From assembly GCF_937616625.2 (NCBI RefSeq), contig NC_065577.1, positions 38,841,001 through 38,905,000 of the forward strand: DNA of 64,000 nt, read 5' to 3'. The position numbers were made by a program, and so were the translations under genes. The stretch's first letter is position 1. The number at the start of each line of letters is the position of its first letter. The stretch is from Mercurialis annua. Lineage: Eukaryota; Streptophyta; Magnoliopsida; Malpighiales; Euphorbiaceae. Below are positions 1-11,284 of the stretch, one piece after another. The notes below the pieces were generated by a model. That model was not told the DNA's origin, ran no database searches, and saw only the letters and a program-made list of their open reading frames with translations.

Positions 1-129
1 ATGTAGATTACCCTAAATTTTAAGGTCGAAAGACTATACTGCTAACGTATATATTCATATTTTTTCAGAGTTTTAAAAAATAAGATAGTCAACTGCCCAC
101 CATAAACTCTTTTTAGATCCGCACTGATA

Positions 130-652
130 ATAGTATACAATCGGCACCATTCAAATTTTTCCATAATATTTAGTGGGAAACATTAACAGAGCCCGAATTT
201 CAAATTTAACATAATTAATGCATATAAACTTCCAAGAACAGCAAATAAAAGAGCATGCAAACAACAAAGTTCTTGCCAAAAAGTTACATAACATGTCCAA
301 ATATCTGAGGCCTTGATCTCCATATTTTCTTGGTCAACCAGCTCAATAACACAAAAATCTCTAAGTGTATGTGCATACACATTGAACTTCACATGCCAAC
401 ATTTATTGTTAATTACCTCTGCTACACCTGAAAATGGTAACTTTGAACGTAATTATATATAGAGACCTTGATCAGTTCAAACGCACAAACATCGCCGATT
501 TTTAGTTCATGATTCTTGGCGAATACCATCCAACCCGAACAGATTCTTGCAACTGCGCCTGCTGAACCATTCGTATAGTTCTGCCTCAAATACCTAATAG
601 ACCAACGTTTTCCATTCCAATCATTTAAGATTGCATCACCATGCCTGTGCTA
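130..652 (-). pseudogene. 3' remnant of a REM/B3-domain gene
   Basis: Reading right to left, 652-440 matches the last exon of the intact B3 gene at 5608-6825 almost base for base. It gives the B3 core residues GDAILNDWNGK, WSIRYLRQNY and KIGDVCAFELI. Further left (about 390-310) is the end of a different B3 domain (DFCVIELVDQ...MEIKASDIW), followed by the 3' flank shared with copies near 5400-5600 and 16345-16634. All upstream exons are missing: homology stops at about 652, right before a probable LTR-retrotransposon segment. This is a broken gene copy that cannot make a complete protein. Confidence 0.8.
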
Positions 653-803
653 TAAGCTGTTATGTCATTCCTAACAGATGAATAGCTATAAGCTCCCGAG
701 TGCAGGTATACTCGTTAGGTCGCACGACCTATATACTAGTAATAAATTGTGATTATATTTTTTAATAATAGAGAATCCCGCAAAGAGGTCCAACATGTCA
801 TGT

Positions 804-1194
804 GCAAGTGGGAGATGTTGGTATTTGGGCCGGATTGCCCATGACGGATTGACCCGAATCCAACTAATTATATGGGTATGCATGGAAAGGGTGTAATATC
901 TTTAATATAAGGTTGTAACTTCATGAAAAGTGGTAATTTAATGAAAAGTTACACTTGCTCATAGCACCCTTTCATTGCTTATATATTATGTATTGGAAAT
1001 ATATAATAAAATTAATAAATTATAACTCAATTTTCTATTAAATATACACAATTAATTGATACATTAGAAAGTGAAATATAGGTATTTTCTATTGTGAAAA
1101 TACTTGAGACTTAATGTATAATATCAATTAAATTTGTGCAATCGATAAAAGGTATGTTTAGAATGATTCTATTTAATTTTCACATATTTCAACA
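804..1194 (+). mobile_element. Probable copia-type LTR with polypurine tract
   Basis: A purine-rich tract (GCAAGTGGGAGA, 804-815) sits directly before TGTTGGTATTTGGGCC, the usual layout of a polypurine tract followed by a copia 3' LTR. A possible LTR end is TTTCAACA at 1194, and the following AGTGGC resembles the start of a degraded primer-binding site. No pol coding is visible upstream; the element is cut where the B3 remnant ends at about 652. Only one LTR is seen, so the boundaries are tentative. Confidence 0.4.
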
Positions 1195-2163
1195 AGTGGC
1201 TAAGGCCTGAGAATGAGAAAAACGATACTATGACTGAAAGAGATAGCCGTTTAAGATATGTAAAAACTGTTCAAACCGCTGCTACTTACTTCCGAAACAA
1301 AAGCCCATCTCTAATTGTTACTAATCAGGTGCATTATTATAAACCATCTCTATAAGTTAGCCTGAAAACAACTTTTTGGTGTAGCGATTGAGTTGATATT
1401 TTTTTTATTTTAATACCATTTGATATATCTTTTATTATTTTTTAATTTCCTCCAATATTTAAAATAACACTCATATAACTTATCAGAATATATTTTTACT
1501 AGTAACAAAAATAACTCTAACCTCCCAATCCATGAATTTTGACGCATTTCTTCATGAATATGTTATGATATACTTACTACACTAATAGTGTGATAAATAA
1601 TCAAATAGAATAATATTCGTAATGGTTCAAATATCATGCATATGTATATATAGACAACCTGTGAAACAATATTTCCAAATGATAAAACAACTAAAAAAAA
1701 AATCAAATATTATGACCTTTTATTTTTCAAATGAAATATGCTGTAAATTCAAAATTTTGAGGACAAAAGATTAAAATTGAAAATAATATATGAAATTATC
1801 ATATAGTGAGATTTTATATTTAAATTAACATATATATAGTGATAATTTATATTTAAACCCTCATATTCTTTTTTTTTGAGAGAGAGTATTCTTTTATTTT
1901 TAAATATCATTTATGGTATATCAATTAGTTAATTGATTAAAATTTACAGAAAAAAATATACTATACACTACTACTACTATTTCCATTGCTGTCTTAAATG
2001 CTATTAACACTTGTATTCCATTAACTCCCAAAATTGTTTTCTTGAACGCTATTGATCCAATAAATTAAAAGAAAAAAATTATATTACAAATTTCGCTTTA
2101 TTCAGAGAACACAAAATCTCTTGCTATGTTTAATTTCGTAGTTAGATGATACTAGTTCGCTAA
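1195..2163. other. AT-rich stretch with no gene
   Basis: No coding region is supported here. The only recognisable content is a segment at about 1405-1620 that is clearly related to 34790-34985. Both contain a 'CCATGAATTTTGACGCAT'-like core, a TTATGAT...TACTACACT...ATAGTGTGAT block and the same flanking order. This is a dispersed repeat of unknown class. Confidence 0.5.
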
Positions 2164-2726
2164 TAAAAATAAGGGTAGTGCTAAATAGCCCGAAATTTTC
2201 TGGACACAAAATGGCCACAAATAAATTTTAATTGCAATTCAGTCCTCATGTTTAACCTCTACTTAAATATGCACGGAGTTTTATGTTTTAACTTTTAAGT
2301 GTGCTAATTAATACTCTAGTCATGGCACCCAATAAAGACGAATCAATGCAAAATGTTCACAAACGGAAAATACCATTATCAATTATGTTTGATTATACTA
2401 ATAAGTAATCTCTGTTTTATTCATTAAAAATATTTCATAATATAGAGACCAACTGAAATAAAAACATATATTAATATACATAATCTGAAAAATATCATAC
2501 ATTAAATATATTGTATCTTCATTTTATACAGCACTTAACTTTGTTTTATTTAGTTTACATATTATAAATAATTATGAAAAAGAGAAATTATCTGTGAAAC
2601 CTTCAAAAAAGCAACATATTTTACCAAAATTATAAATAAAATAATTAAAATAAATTTTTTAAATTTAGTAGAGGATTTAAATTTATAATTTTGAGGAAGA
2701 CATATATTAAATTTTAACATATTATA

Positions 2727-2831
2727 CCAATAAGTTGTAGATCAAATGGTATAAACGTTGGACAGTAAACTATCAAGGTCGCGAATTCAATTTTTTCACA
2801 AGCGCTCTTTCCTCCCTCAATTATTAAAAAA
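2727..2831 (+). mobile_element. Short tRNA-derived SINE (family A)
   Basis: About 105 bp, related throughout to the SINE at 21487-21590 (opposite strand). It has an A-box-like GTAGATCAAATGGTATAA, a degraded B box (GCGAATTCAAT), the shared tail ACAAGCGCTC...CCTC, and a terminal A run. It is flanked by an 11-bp repeat AACATATTATA (2716-2726 and 2832-2842). It is pol III-type in structure and encodes no protein. Confidence 0.75.
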
Positions 2832-2913
2832 AACATATTATAAAAAATGAAATCTCAAATAATTCAAAAGAAATAAATAATAATTTTATATCATCATTGT
2901 TAATAAGTGGAAT

Positions 2914-2918
<5 letters not shown>

Positions 2919-3003
<85 letters not shown>
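2919..3003. repeat. (TA)n microsatellite, about 85 bp
   Basis: Uninterrupted alternating AT, inside the 3 kb MULE-type element. Confidence 0.98.
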
Positions 3004-3005
<2 letters not shown>

Positions 3006-3576
3006 ATTAATGGAGTAATAATTAAGTCAATAGGTCTATACAAATTAGAAATATAAACAAATCGAGTCGGGTTCAAATTAAAACAAATTTGAACTCAAGC
3101 TCTCAAGTTTCAATGTGTTGTACAAACTTAATGTCAAACTCGAATGATATATGAGTTGCTCGAGTTCGACTAGAGTTCAATAAAACAACCAATAATAAAA
3201 AAATATCACAGACGATGCAATGTAAATTTTTTCATTATACAATATCTATTTAAATCAATTAAAGTGAAATACATTTGAATAAAAAATAAAAAGTTAATAT
3301 AAAAAAATATTTTGTAATATTTGTAAGTGACTCATTTAGCCTCATGAGCATCACGAATCTATTAAATCCTCAGGCTCGAACTGGAATTTTTGAGTTGATC
3401 TTAAAAAAATTCCAATAGACCAACTTGTTTACACATCTAATATAAAGTACGAAAGAGTTTGAAATTGAAGTCTATATATAATTTTTTTATAATTATTATA
3501 ATCCATAAATGATAAATAAAATAGGATCACATATTGTATTAATAAAAAAATAAATTACGTTTATGCGTACACTAAA

Positions 3577-3961
3577 GACTACTAAAAAACTCCGTTTTAG
3601 CGACGGATGTTATTTCCGTCGCTAATTTCTATCTACCGACGGATTTGGCGACAGATGCTTAATTCTGTCGCCAAATTGTCAAAATAGAATGGCGGGAACT
3701 TCCCCTCCATTTTCCCAGACGAATTTAGGAACGGATCATAGATTCTGTCGCTAAATTGTTTAACTTTGGCGACGGATCCTATGATCCGTCGCTAAATTGG
3801 TTAATTTCTATATAAAAAAATCAATTCTATTTAAAGAGATATTTGAACAAAATCTATTTAGATATTTTGAAAAATAGTTTGTATTTTTTTTATAACTAGT
3901 TTAATTTTTATATAAAAAAATACTTATTTGTTAAGAAAAAAATTATTTTTTCTTATAGTAC
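3577..3961. mobile_element. CACTA-like MITE with GCGACGGAT subterminal repeats
   Basis: The ends ACTACTAAAAAACT and (reverse complement) TACTATAAGAAAAA resemble CACTA-superfamily termini. The interior carries repeated, inverted copies of TTTAGCGACGGAT / ATCCGTCGCTAAA, the subterminal motif common in short plant CACTA derivatives. No coding capacity. The exact ends and the 3-bp duplication are unclear. Confidence 0.6.
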
Positions 3962-4213
3962 ACTATGCCTAACGATTTATTTTTTGAAAGTTTCTTTTTA
4001 AATTTGTCCATCTATGTTCATAAAATTAAAAATTTAAATCCGACCAATCAATTACTCTTTCTAATTTTGAGTTATCCGTTTAGTCAAAATTATACATATT
4101 AAGAAAGTGTTCTTTATATTAAATTGTAAGCGTTAATACTAATTTAATTATATCAATTAATAAATACTTAGTAAATTGAGTTAAAAAGTCATTTATTAAA
4201 AAGATATCTAAAT

Positions 4214-4509
4214 GGCTTAATTGCTCCAAAAATCACCAACATTTGCGTGTATTCGGTATTTAACACAAAATTTTAATTTTGGCATATAAATACACGAAAT
4301 ATCAATTTTTTGCATATATAACACGAGCTTCATTTTTGACATAAAACGGCACCGTTTTTGACCCAAAACGGCACCATTTTTCACCTAAAACGGAAACTTG
4401 GTCATATAAGCTAAAAAGTTATAGTTCGTGTATTTATATTTCAAGATTAAAAGTTCGTGTTAAATACCAAAAATACGTGAAAGTTGGTAATTGTTTGTGC
4501 ATTTAAGCC
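4214..4509. mobile_element. MULE-type foldback MITE, 296 bp
   Basis: The ends GGCTTAATTGC and GCATTTAAGCC extend into arms of about 100 bp that pair with each other (for example TTCGTGTATTTATATTTCAA against CATATAAATACACGAA). It is flanked by the perfect 9-bp duplication TATCTAAAT (4205-4213, 4510-4518). The centre holds AAACGGCACC repeats. It is nested in the 2173-5213 element. Confidence 0.85.
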
Positions 4510-4891
4510 TATCTAAATTGACAAGTAATTATACTCAAATACACTTGATTGAATGGAAAATAATAGAAAAAACAACTTATTGTTTAAAATTTTAATTTTT
4601 ACTATAGACCGGTTTAAAATAATTAAATTCATGAATCGGTTAACAATGGTTATTATATAGTTAAAAAAAGCTTATATTTTGATTCGTGTCATTATATATT
4701 TATGTCTAGATTTCCAACCATATAATTTTTTTCATAAAATATCATTTAACTAATTATTTTAATATTAATATTTTATTCCAACATATATAAATTTAATTTT
4801 ATTTGTCATCATCTTTTAAAAAAAATATTAAAAGGAAAAAGCCACATTATATATGGATATATCCAATGATATACTAATAAAAAAGTATTGG

Positions 4892-4892
<1 letters not shown>

Positions 4893-4939
<47 letters not shown>
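4893..4939. repeat. (TA)n microsatellite, about 47 bp
   Basis: Uninterrupted alternating TA near the right end of the 3 kb MULE-type element. Confidence 0.95.
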
Positions 4940-4943
<4 letters not shown>

Positions 4944-5399
4944 TGAGTTTCACGACATGTTAAAAGAAATAAATTCAAGTGACACTTAGTTGCATCATCA
5001 TATGCTCTTTAATAGCCTATTAATTATCAAAGAGAACATAAAATAATAGGCTATAAACCTCTTTCGGTTTATCAAAGAGAACATAATATAATAGCCTATT
5101 AATTAACATTCGTGTTGTTTTTTGCAGAGATGCCCTTGGTTATACTTTTAATTACATTAACCTCTTTCGGGCCATTTTGTGTCCACATACTTTCGGGCCA
5201 AATAGATTTTCCCTAAAAATAATATAAAATGTAAGTTAATTTCCTTCACCATTTTTTTTAGGAATCAGTAATATTTAATTCACTATATATAGTTTTCTTT
5301 ACTAGTTGTTGATGTAAGTTATATAACTATTCAAGATATAATTATAAAAAAAAAATAACTATTCAAGATATTAATTTGGTGCATTAATATATTATTGCT

Positions 5400-5607
5400 A
5401 ATCCACAATAATATACAATTGACACCATTCAAGTTTTTCCATAAATATTTAGCGGGGGAAACATTAAACAGGGCTAGAATTTCAAATTTAACCTAATACA
5501 TATAAACTTCCAAGAACAGCAAATAAAAGAGCTTGCAAACAACAAAGTTCTTGCCAAAAAGTTACATAACATGCATACACATTGAACTTCACAGGCAACA
5601 TTTATTG
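5400..5607 (-). other. 3' flank of the B3 gene, shared with two remnants
   Basis: This stretch, from CACCATTCAAGTTTTTCC through AGAACAGCAAATAAAAGAGC to TACACATTGAACTTCACA, is the same 3' region found at 140-410 and 16385-16634. Compared with those copies it lacks about 60 bp (the block that reads ...CTTGATCTCCATATT...), which is joined cleanly as ACATAACATGCATACAC. It is probably the 3' UTR and downstream region. Confidence 0.65.
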
Positions 5608-6825
5608 TTAATTATCTTTACTACGCCTGAAAATGGTAACTTTGAACGTAATTATAGAGGCCTTGATCAGTTCAAACGCACAAACATCGCCGATTTTTAG
5701 TTCATGATTCTTGGCGAATACCATCCAACCCGAACAGATTCTTGCAACTGCGCCTGCTGAACCATTCGTATAGTTCTGCCTCAAATACCTAATAGACCAA
5801 CTTTTTCCATTCCAATCATTTAAGATTGCATCACCATGCCTGTGCTTCAAATACCTCATAGCAAAGCTTGCTGGAATAGTCTGTGCATATCAATAACATA
5901 TAAGATATGATAGAAATTAATTATTCAATCGCAAATAATTAATTATATATGAGTTAGAATATATGTAAGAGTCCGCGTTAATATATAATGGATATGATAA
6001 AAATTAAAAAGATTATAATTGTATTCGAGTAGTGATCTGAGACATTGAGAACACATAGAAACATATAATTCATGCTTACCAGTCTGCATACGGCTCCTGA
6101 TACATATGATGGTTGCATTGCAACCATGAAATAAGGATTTTTCGATGTGAAATTGGCTTTCACTTTAGCACACGCTCTACGTTTCGCCTTAAAACTTAAT
6201 TGTTGTTCACTCGCAACAAATCCTTCTGAATCCGATTTTTGTTCTTGCTTCCCTGCAAAATCAGTTTAACCTTGAGCTAAATTTGGTTATTCAAGGAAAT
6301 ACTATGATAACTTGAAATTTCATGTAGTTTTATTTAGACTCATCACCTTTCATTTTTCGGCATGGCAAGGTTTCAGATTCTTCTTCAAGATTGACAAATT
6401 GGATGAATGGATAGTCAATTTCAGTAGCAGATTTATCAAATATCAGGACATTGAAATAAGAATTAATCTTCCGATGGAACTCAAAAACTAACAAGTGCCC
6501 GTGTGCTAACCCGTAGCGATTCGCAAATTTTTGCCAACCGTTTTGCAGCCAAATCTCATCGTCACATTTGTTCAACTCTATTTTCCAAGATTCATCATTG
6601 CAGACCTTAAGGAGTACATGACTTGACAAATGATTCCCATACAATCTTACAAATTTCTTTGGAATACCCTAAAAAAATATTAAATGGAGAAATTAAATTA
6701 TTTTTGCTCATATTAAAATAAAATAACCAGCAGAGTGTTGAAAAAGGGCAAGCTCTACTTACAAGTTTTCCGTCACGAATGTTCCGATCAAGTATTATCT
6801 TGAAGAAACGAGGTGTGTTTGCCAT
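5608..6825 (-). CDS. REM-type protein with two B3 DNA-binding domains (four exons)
   Basis: Proposed exons 6825-6763, 6668-6347, 6252-6080 and 5880-5608 join in frame at GT-AG sites and give 276 residues. The start MANTPRFFKIIL is the usual opening of this family. B3 domain 1 (about residues 5-100) shows WKIELNK, FANRYGLAHGHLLVFEF. Domain 2 (about 165-276) shows NPYFMVAMQPSYV, TIPASFA, WSIRYLRQNY, GWMVFAKNHELKIGDVCAFELI. By family (REM/VRN1-like plant B3 proteins) it should be a nuclear DNA-binding regulator, often of reproductive development, but the target is unknown. The linker between domains is rich in K/R/E. No stop or frameshift breaks it. A near-identical 5' region lies upstream of the paralogue at 22401-23367. 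The exon borders are my reading and are unconfirmed. Confidence 0.85.
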
Positions 6826-7090
6826 TGCTGAAAGCTCTTCAATGGAGTTAAAAAAATTTATTGATCAATAATATAATTTGCATGGCCATACATATATGGA
6901 GGATCTGGGTAGTTAATTTGATTGAGATTGTTCATATCAATAATCATTACACTTACTGATGGATTATTTATTGATAATTATCATTGACTATACATATTCA
7001 ATAGCGTGAAAGAGAAGACAGGTTTACCCTAAGAAAATAAGAAGTGCATTTATCATTAAAATTGTTAGCAGTTGATGAAATCTTATGAGA
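6826..7090 (-). promoter_or_regulatory. Upstream region conserved between the two intact B3 genes
   Basis: Roughly 200 bp upstream of this start (GGATCTGGGTAGTTAATTTG, CATATCAATAATCATTA, ACTGATGGATTATTTA, AGCGTGAAAGAGAAGA) recurs in the same order at about 23390-23630 upstream of the second B3 gene. It probably contains the 5' UTR and promoter. No single TATA box can be chosen with confidence. The similarity reflects duplication and by itself does not prove function. Confidence 0.55.
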
Positions 7091-7455
7091 TTTTTGTTAA
7101 ACATATTGCTTAGGAGAATAAATATAAATGAATTTATAAGTGTAAAGGTTCACCCACCTATTAACTAGTTCTAGTTATTAGGTCTTGGTTGAAACTAAAC
7201 TCTCTAATAAGCATTTGAATGGATTATCACATTTTCACCAATTTATAATTAATTACTCCCCCAATATTTTTAATAATTTTTCTATATATGCATCTCTTGT
7301 TACCTGTTGATGAAATCTTTTTCTATCAGTTAAGTTGTTTTTTTAATAAAAATAAACCGAATAATCAACTAAACCTATTAATCAAAAAAAAAAAAACTAA
7401 ACCTTCTCGCCAGTTTTTCATCTCCTCTTCTTTCGTACAAGAATCATTAATTTTT

Positions 7456-8619
7456 AGGCAAAAAGCTCACTTTAACCCCTGAGATCAAACCGAAAGAATT
7501 AATAAGACCCTAAGGTCGAAGGTAGCTCACTTTAGACCCTGAAGTTGTCCAAAATGGTTCACATCCCACCGAAAAATTTGACACCGTTAGTTTCCTGTCA
7601 AGTGATGACGTGGCACGTATGAAAAAAGTTCAAAAATATCCTTAACGTTTAAAATACTTACCAATTTTTTATTTATAACTTTTTTAACCATTTTCACTTT
7701 CTTCTTAATTTAGATATCAATAATTAAATAATATTTAAAATTAAAATATTTATTAAAGCAATCGAAACTCAATTAGACACTTCGAAACCTAATTAAACAA
7801 ATCAAAATCCAATTAAACAAATCAAAATTCAATTAAACCAATCAAAATTCAATTTAAAACTGATTAAATCAACTAAAATTAAAATTTTATAAAACCCACC
7901 GAATATTTTTCGAATCTATTTCAAAAAAAAAATCACCGCCTTATACCGACCGCCGGATATTTTTTTCGGCGGTCTTCTCCGGTTCTCCCATGAGAGAACA
8001 GCCGGCTGTTCCCCCATGAAAGAACATGAACTGTTCTTCCCAGTTGGGAAGAACAGCCACTGTTCTTCCCATGGGAAGAACAATAGGATGGAGATGACCG
8101 CCGGAAATAAATTCCGGCGGTCGGTGGAAGAGGAGATTAAAAAATATTATTTTTTTATTTTAATTTTTATTTGATTTTTGGTTGGAATTTTTTTTGCCGA
8201 AGATTACAGAGGTGCTGGTGTGTAGTAGCAGGGAGGTGAATTAGATTTAAATTGAATTTTGATTGTTTTGATTGAATTTCGAAACGTTTAATTAAGTTTC
8301 GACATGTTTGATTGAGTTTCGATTGTTTAAAGAAATATTTTAATTTTAAAAATTATTTTAATTAGATATATTTAAATGAAAAGGAGGTTGAAAATGGTTA
8401 AAAAAATCTTAAATATCGATTTGGTAAATTTTTTAAACATTAAGGATGTTTTTGAATTTTTTCCTAAAGGCCACGTCATCATTTAGACGGAAGAAACTAA
8501 CGGTGGTGCGATGTGAACTATTTTGGACAACTTCAGGGGCTAAAGTGAGCCACCTTCGACCTTAGGGTCTTATTAATTCTTTCGGTCTGACCTCAGGGGC
8601 TAAAATGAGCTTTTTGCCT
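7456..8619. mobile_element. 1.16 kb foldback TIR element (MULE-like)
   Basis: The termini AGGCAAAAAGCTCA and TGAGCTTTTTGCCT are perfect inverted repeats, and the pairing continues for several hundred bases on each side (for example CCTAAGGTCGAAGGT with ACCTTCGACCTTAGG, and GTTGTCCAAAATGG with TATTTTGGACAACTTC). The element folds almost end to end as one long hairpin. It is flanked by AATTTTT on both sides (7449-7455, 8620-8626). The centre has GC-rich pairs (CCGCCGGA / TCCGGCGG) and repeats of GGGAAGAACAG. No protein is encoded. Confidence 0.85.
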
Positions 8620-8633
8620 AATTTTTATTGAGA

Positions 8634-8960
8634 CGTAGTGGTTTGCTGTTGACTGTTGTAGTCCATCTCATTAAATATTTATTGGCCAACCTCATTCTCA
8701 TGTCCCTTTACTCTTTGCTTTTTCTTTAATAAGTCATTTACTTCAATTTGACGTTTACGAATCTCTTAACTTCAATTTCGTTGTTATTTTACCTCTAGAC
8801 GGATGGAATATGGAGAGTGTCGCTACTATCCGAACCGCTAAAAAATTTATATTCAATAATTTTCAAAAAATTAAATAACTTTTCTAAATATAAAATAATT
8901 TTTTAACTTTTTTTAAATTAAAAATTTTAAACGCGTTCGTCTTCCATGGAGGAAGACGAC
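8634..8960. other. Unassigned spacer with a SINE empty-site relative
   Basis: At about 8655-8685 the sequence CTGTTGTAGTCCATCTCATT followed by AAATATTTAT resembles the two flanks of the SINE at 21487-21590 joined without the SINE. No gene is seen. Confidence 0.5.
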
Positions 8961-8974
8961 TGAGGAAGACGAAC

Positions 8975-9362
8975 TGTTCACTAAACCCCCTGATGTTTGT
9001 GACGGAACTCGCTAAACCCCTTTTGGACGAAAATACCCATGACGCCGTCATTTTTGGTCAACTAACATTTTTTTTGAAAAAAAGAAATTGGCGGCGCCAC
9101 ATCAGCTGCCACGTCACCAAACTACCATAAAAAATTAAAACACTCAAAATACACCCAAACGTGGCGCCGTCAGATTTTCCATTTTTCATAAGAATGACAG
9201 TTGACTGAAAAAGACGGCGCCATGAGTATTTTTGTCATATTTGGGGTTTAGGGGGTTTAGGTGGCGCCGCCACAAAGATCAGGGGGTTTACTGATCGTTT
9301 TTTTATTAGGGGGTTTGTCGTAAGATACCCCTAAAGTCAGGGGCCATGAGTGATTATTAGCC
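8975..9362. mobile_element. 5'-truncated foldback TIR element
   Basis: The left arm (TTCACTAAACCCCCTGATGT, CGCTAAACCCC, CCATGACGCCGTC) pairs with the right arm (GACGGCGCCATGAG, GGGGTTTAGGGGG, GATCAGGGGGTTTACTGA). The right side continues about 65 bp to a MULE-like terminus whose reverse complement starts GGCTAATAATCACTCATGG, with no partner on the left. The left end is therefore lost. It is rich in GGCGCC. Confidence 0.6.
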
Positions 9363-9900
9363 TAACTTAATATAAATTTAATATAAACTCAATGTACATT
9401 ATCTAAGTCAATACAAACCTAATGTCAACTCAATATAAAACTAATGTCAACTCAATATAAACCTAATATAAACTCAATGGGAACCTAATGTCAACTAAAT
9501 ATAAACCTAATATAAACTCAATGGGAACCTAATGTCAACTCAATATAAATCTAATGTCAACTCAATGTAAACTTAATGTCAATACAAGTAATTTTTTAAT
9601 AAATTATATGAAATGTAACTTATCAAGTCAATGTAAACTTAATATCAACTCAACGTCGACTAAATGTCAATTTAATATAAATCTAATGTCAACTTAATGT
9701 AAACTTAATGTCAATACGAACTAATTTTTTAGTAAATTTTTTAGTTTTGAAACGTAACTTAATATCAACTCAATGTAAACTTAATATCAACTCAATGTCG
9801 ACTCAATGTAAACCTATTGTTAACTCGATGTAAATTTGATGTAAACTACATGTTGATTAAAAAGAATGTAGACTTAAAGTAAACTAATGTAAAATAAATT
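9363..9900. repeat. Degenerate tandem array of TCAACTCAATATAAACCTAATG-like units
   Basis: Repeating words of about 10-11 and 20-22 bp (AATGTCAACT, CAATATAAAC, CTAATGTCAA) fill the region with steady drift and occasional exact doublets (AACTCAATGGGAACCTAATG occurs twice, near 9470 and 9515). It is non-coding. A similar word set occurs in 31760-32200 and 32750-32860. Confidence 0.75.
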
Positions 9901-11272
9901 ATATTTGAATTGATGATAAATTCAAATTTATTTAGTCTAATTAAATAATTTATTAAAATTTTATAATAAAAAGTAATTGAAAATAAAATTATTAAATTTT
10001 AGATAAAAATAAACATATACATAAAATGAAAACTACAGTGAATTCTTAATAAATTTATTTTAAATAAAATAATTCATTTTTTAAAATAAAATAATTTAAT
10101 AAAATTTATAAGTATTAAGATTAAACAAACTATCACATAAAATAAGCTATTTAAATAAAACACCCTATCATGTAAAATTAATTTATAAAAAAATTATATT
10201 GTCAAATCACCTTAAATTACAAATAAAAAAATAAAATAAGGATATTAACAATATTATTACATTTAAAGAAGTAGCTTTTCAATTTGACAAAAAAAGAAAA
10301 ATAATTTAGAACTGCACAATGTGATGGCAGGGACAAAGGCGGGAAAAAAGCATCTAATTGCAGCATGTGGGATGGCTAGGACAGGCTGTCTCCTCATGCG
10401 GTTAAACTGGAACAACATTTATTTGAGGATTATAATTATCCTATTTCATACTAAATCAGTTTATTTTAGGGTGTGAGGGAGTTGTGATTTTTTTTCTATT
10501 TTATTGAGATTTATTTTAAAAATAAAAATTTTGAGATAAAAATATTAGTTAAGACCATTTTTAGGGAATTTGTGTAAATTATCTTTTTTACTTATTGACT
10601 GAGTCTGAGCCGTGTGGAGTGTTGAGTTGACTGGTTAGGGAGATGCTGGATTAGACCTAAGTGACTGACTGGAGCCCAGCCCAGCTGATTATTCTTGATA
10701 AAAAATTACATTTAAGACTGAAAAACTGAAGAAAATATATCATGAGAAAATTACATTGCATACACTTTCTTTTAGAAATTTTTGCAAAAATATATTTTTT
10801 TATTATTGTAAAAAATATGTTTTTATACTTTTTTCTGTAAATGTATGTGTTTTTAAAATCTACCAATAATTTACCAATTTTTTTTATCAACGATAAGAGT
10901 ATTTTTGTGAAAAAAGGATCGCCTATTTTTACAAAAAACTCACTATAATTTAGCTATCATTTTATAACTTTTTGTAATTCAACAACCATTTTGTAAAAAA
11001 ATATAGTTTGGTGACTTTAAAAATATTTAACCCATATTATATTAACATCACTTGCAACCCAAGGTTCGTGATAGAATTATATTTTTATATAAAAATAGAT
11101 TCATATATAACTAACCCTTTAAATTAAATTTACGAGTCTAACTTAATTTTAGTTTTGACAATCAAATTTTTAAATCAAGTTAACAAGTGAGTTTTGATCA
11201 AATATTAGTTGGCGTAAGATTAGAGTTGTAAATTTGATCAACATTAAGGGAAGTATAGCCGACGTTAAAAAG
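9901..11272. other. AT-rich spacer with no supported gene
   Basis: Both strands are rich in stops. The longest open stretch (10657-10890, minus) is lysine/phenylalanine/isoleucine-rich low-complexity translation without family resemblance. No TIR pair or microsatellite was recognised. Confidence 0.5.
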
Positions 11273-11284
11273 TTAGAAAAAATA

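Larger units (their letters stand above)
2173..5213. mobile_element. 3.0 kb non-autonomous MULE-type TIR element
   Basis: The left end GGGTAGTGCTAAATAGCCCG and the reverse complement of the right end (GGGAAAATCTATTTGGCCCG) form imperfect inverted repeats of about 50 bp. Both run into the shared string GGACACAAAATGGCC. The element is flanked on both sides by the perfect 9-bp repeat TAAAAATAA (2164-2172 and 5214-5222), the duplication size typical of Mutator-like elements. No transposase is encoded. Most of its length is later insertions: a SINE, a CACTA-like MITE, a smaller MULE-type MITE and two TA arrays. At 5012-5105 it contains an internal repeat around TATCAAAGAGAACATAA. Confidence 0.8.

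Noticed and set aside
686..883. 65-codon minus open frame
   Set aside because: It lies across a probable copia LTR and polypurine tract, so a gene is unlikely.
9238..9300. TTTAGGG-like words suggesting a telomeric repeat
   Set aside because: They are GGGGTTTAGGGGG words that belong to the arms of a foldback element and do not form a tandem TTTAGGG array.
9363..9900. Regular repeats that might suggest a CRISPR array
   Set aside because: The units drift, have no constant repeat with unique spacers, and the DNA is plant nuclear.
10657..10890. 77-codon minus open frame
   Set aside because: Lys/Phe/Ile-rich AT-background translation without start context or motif.
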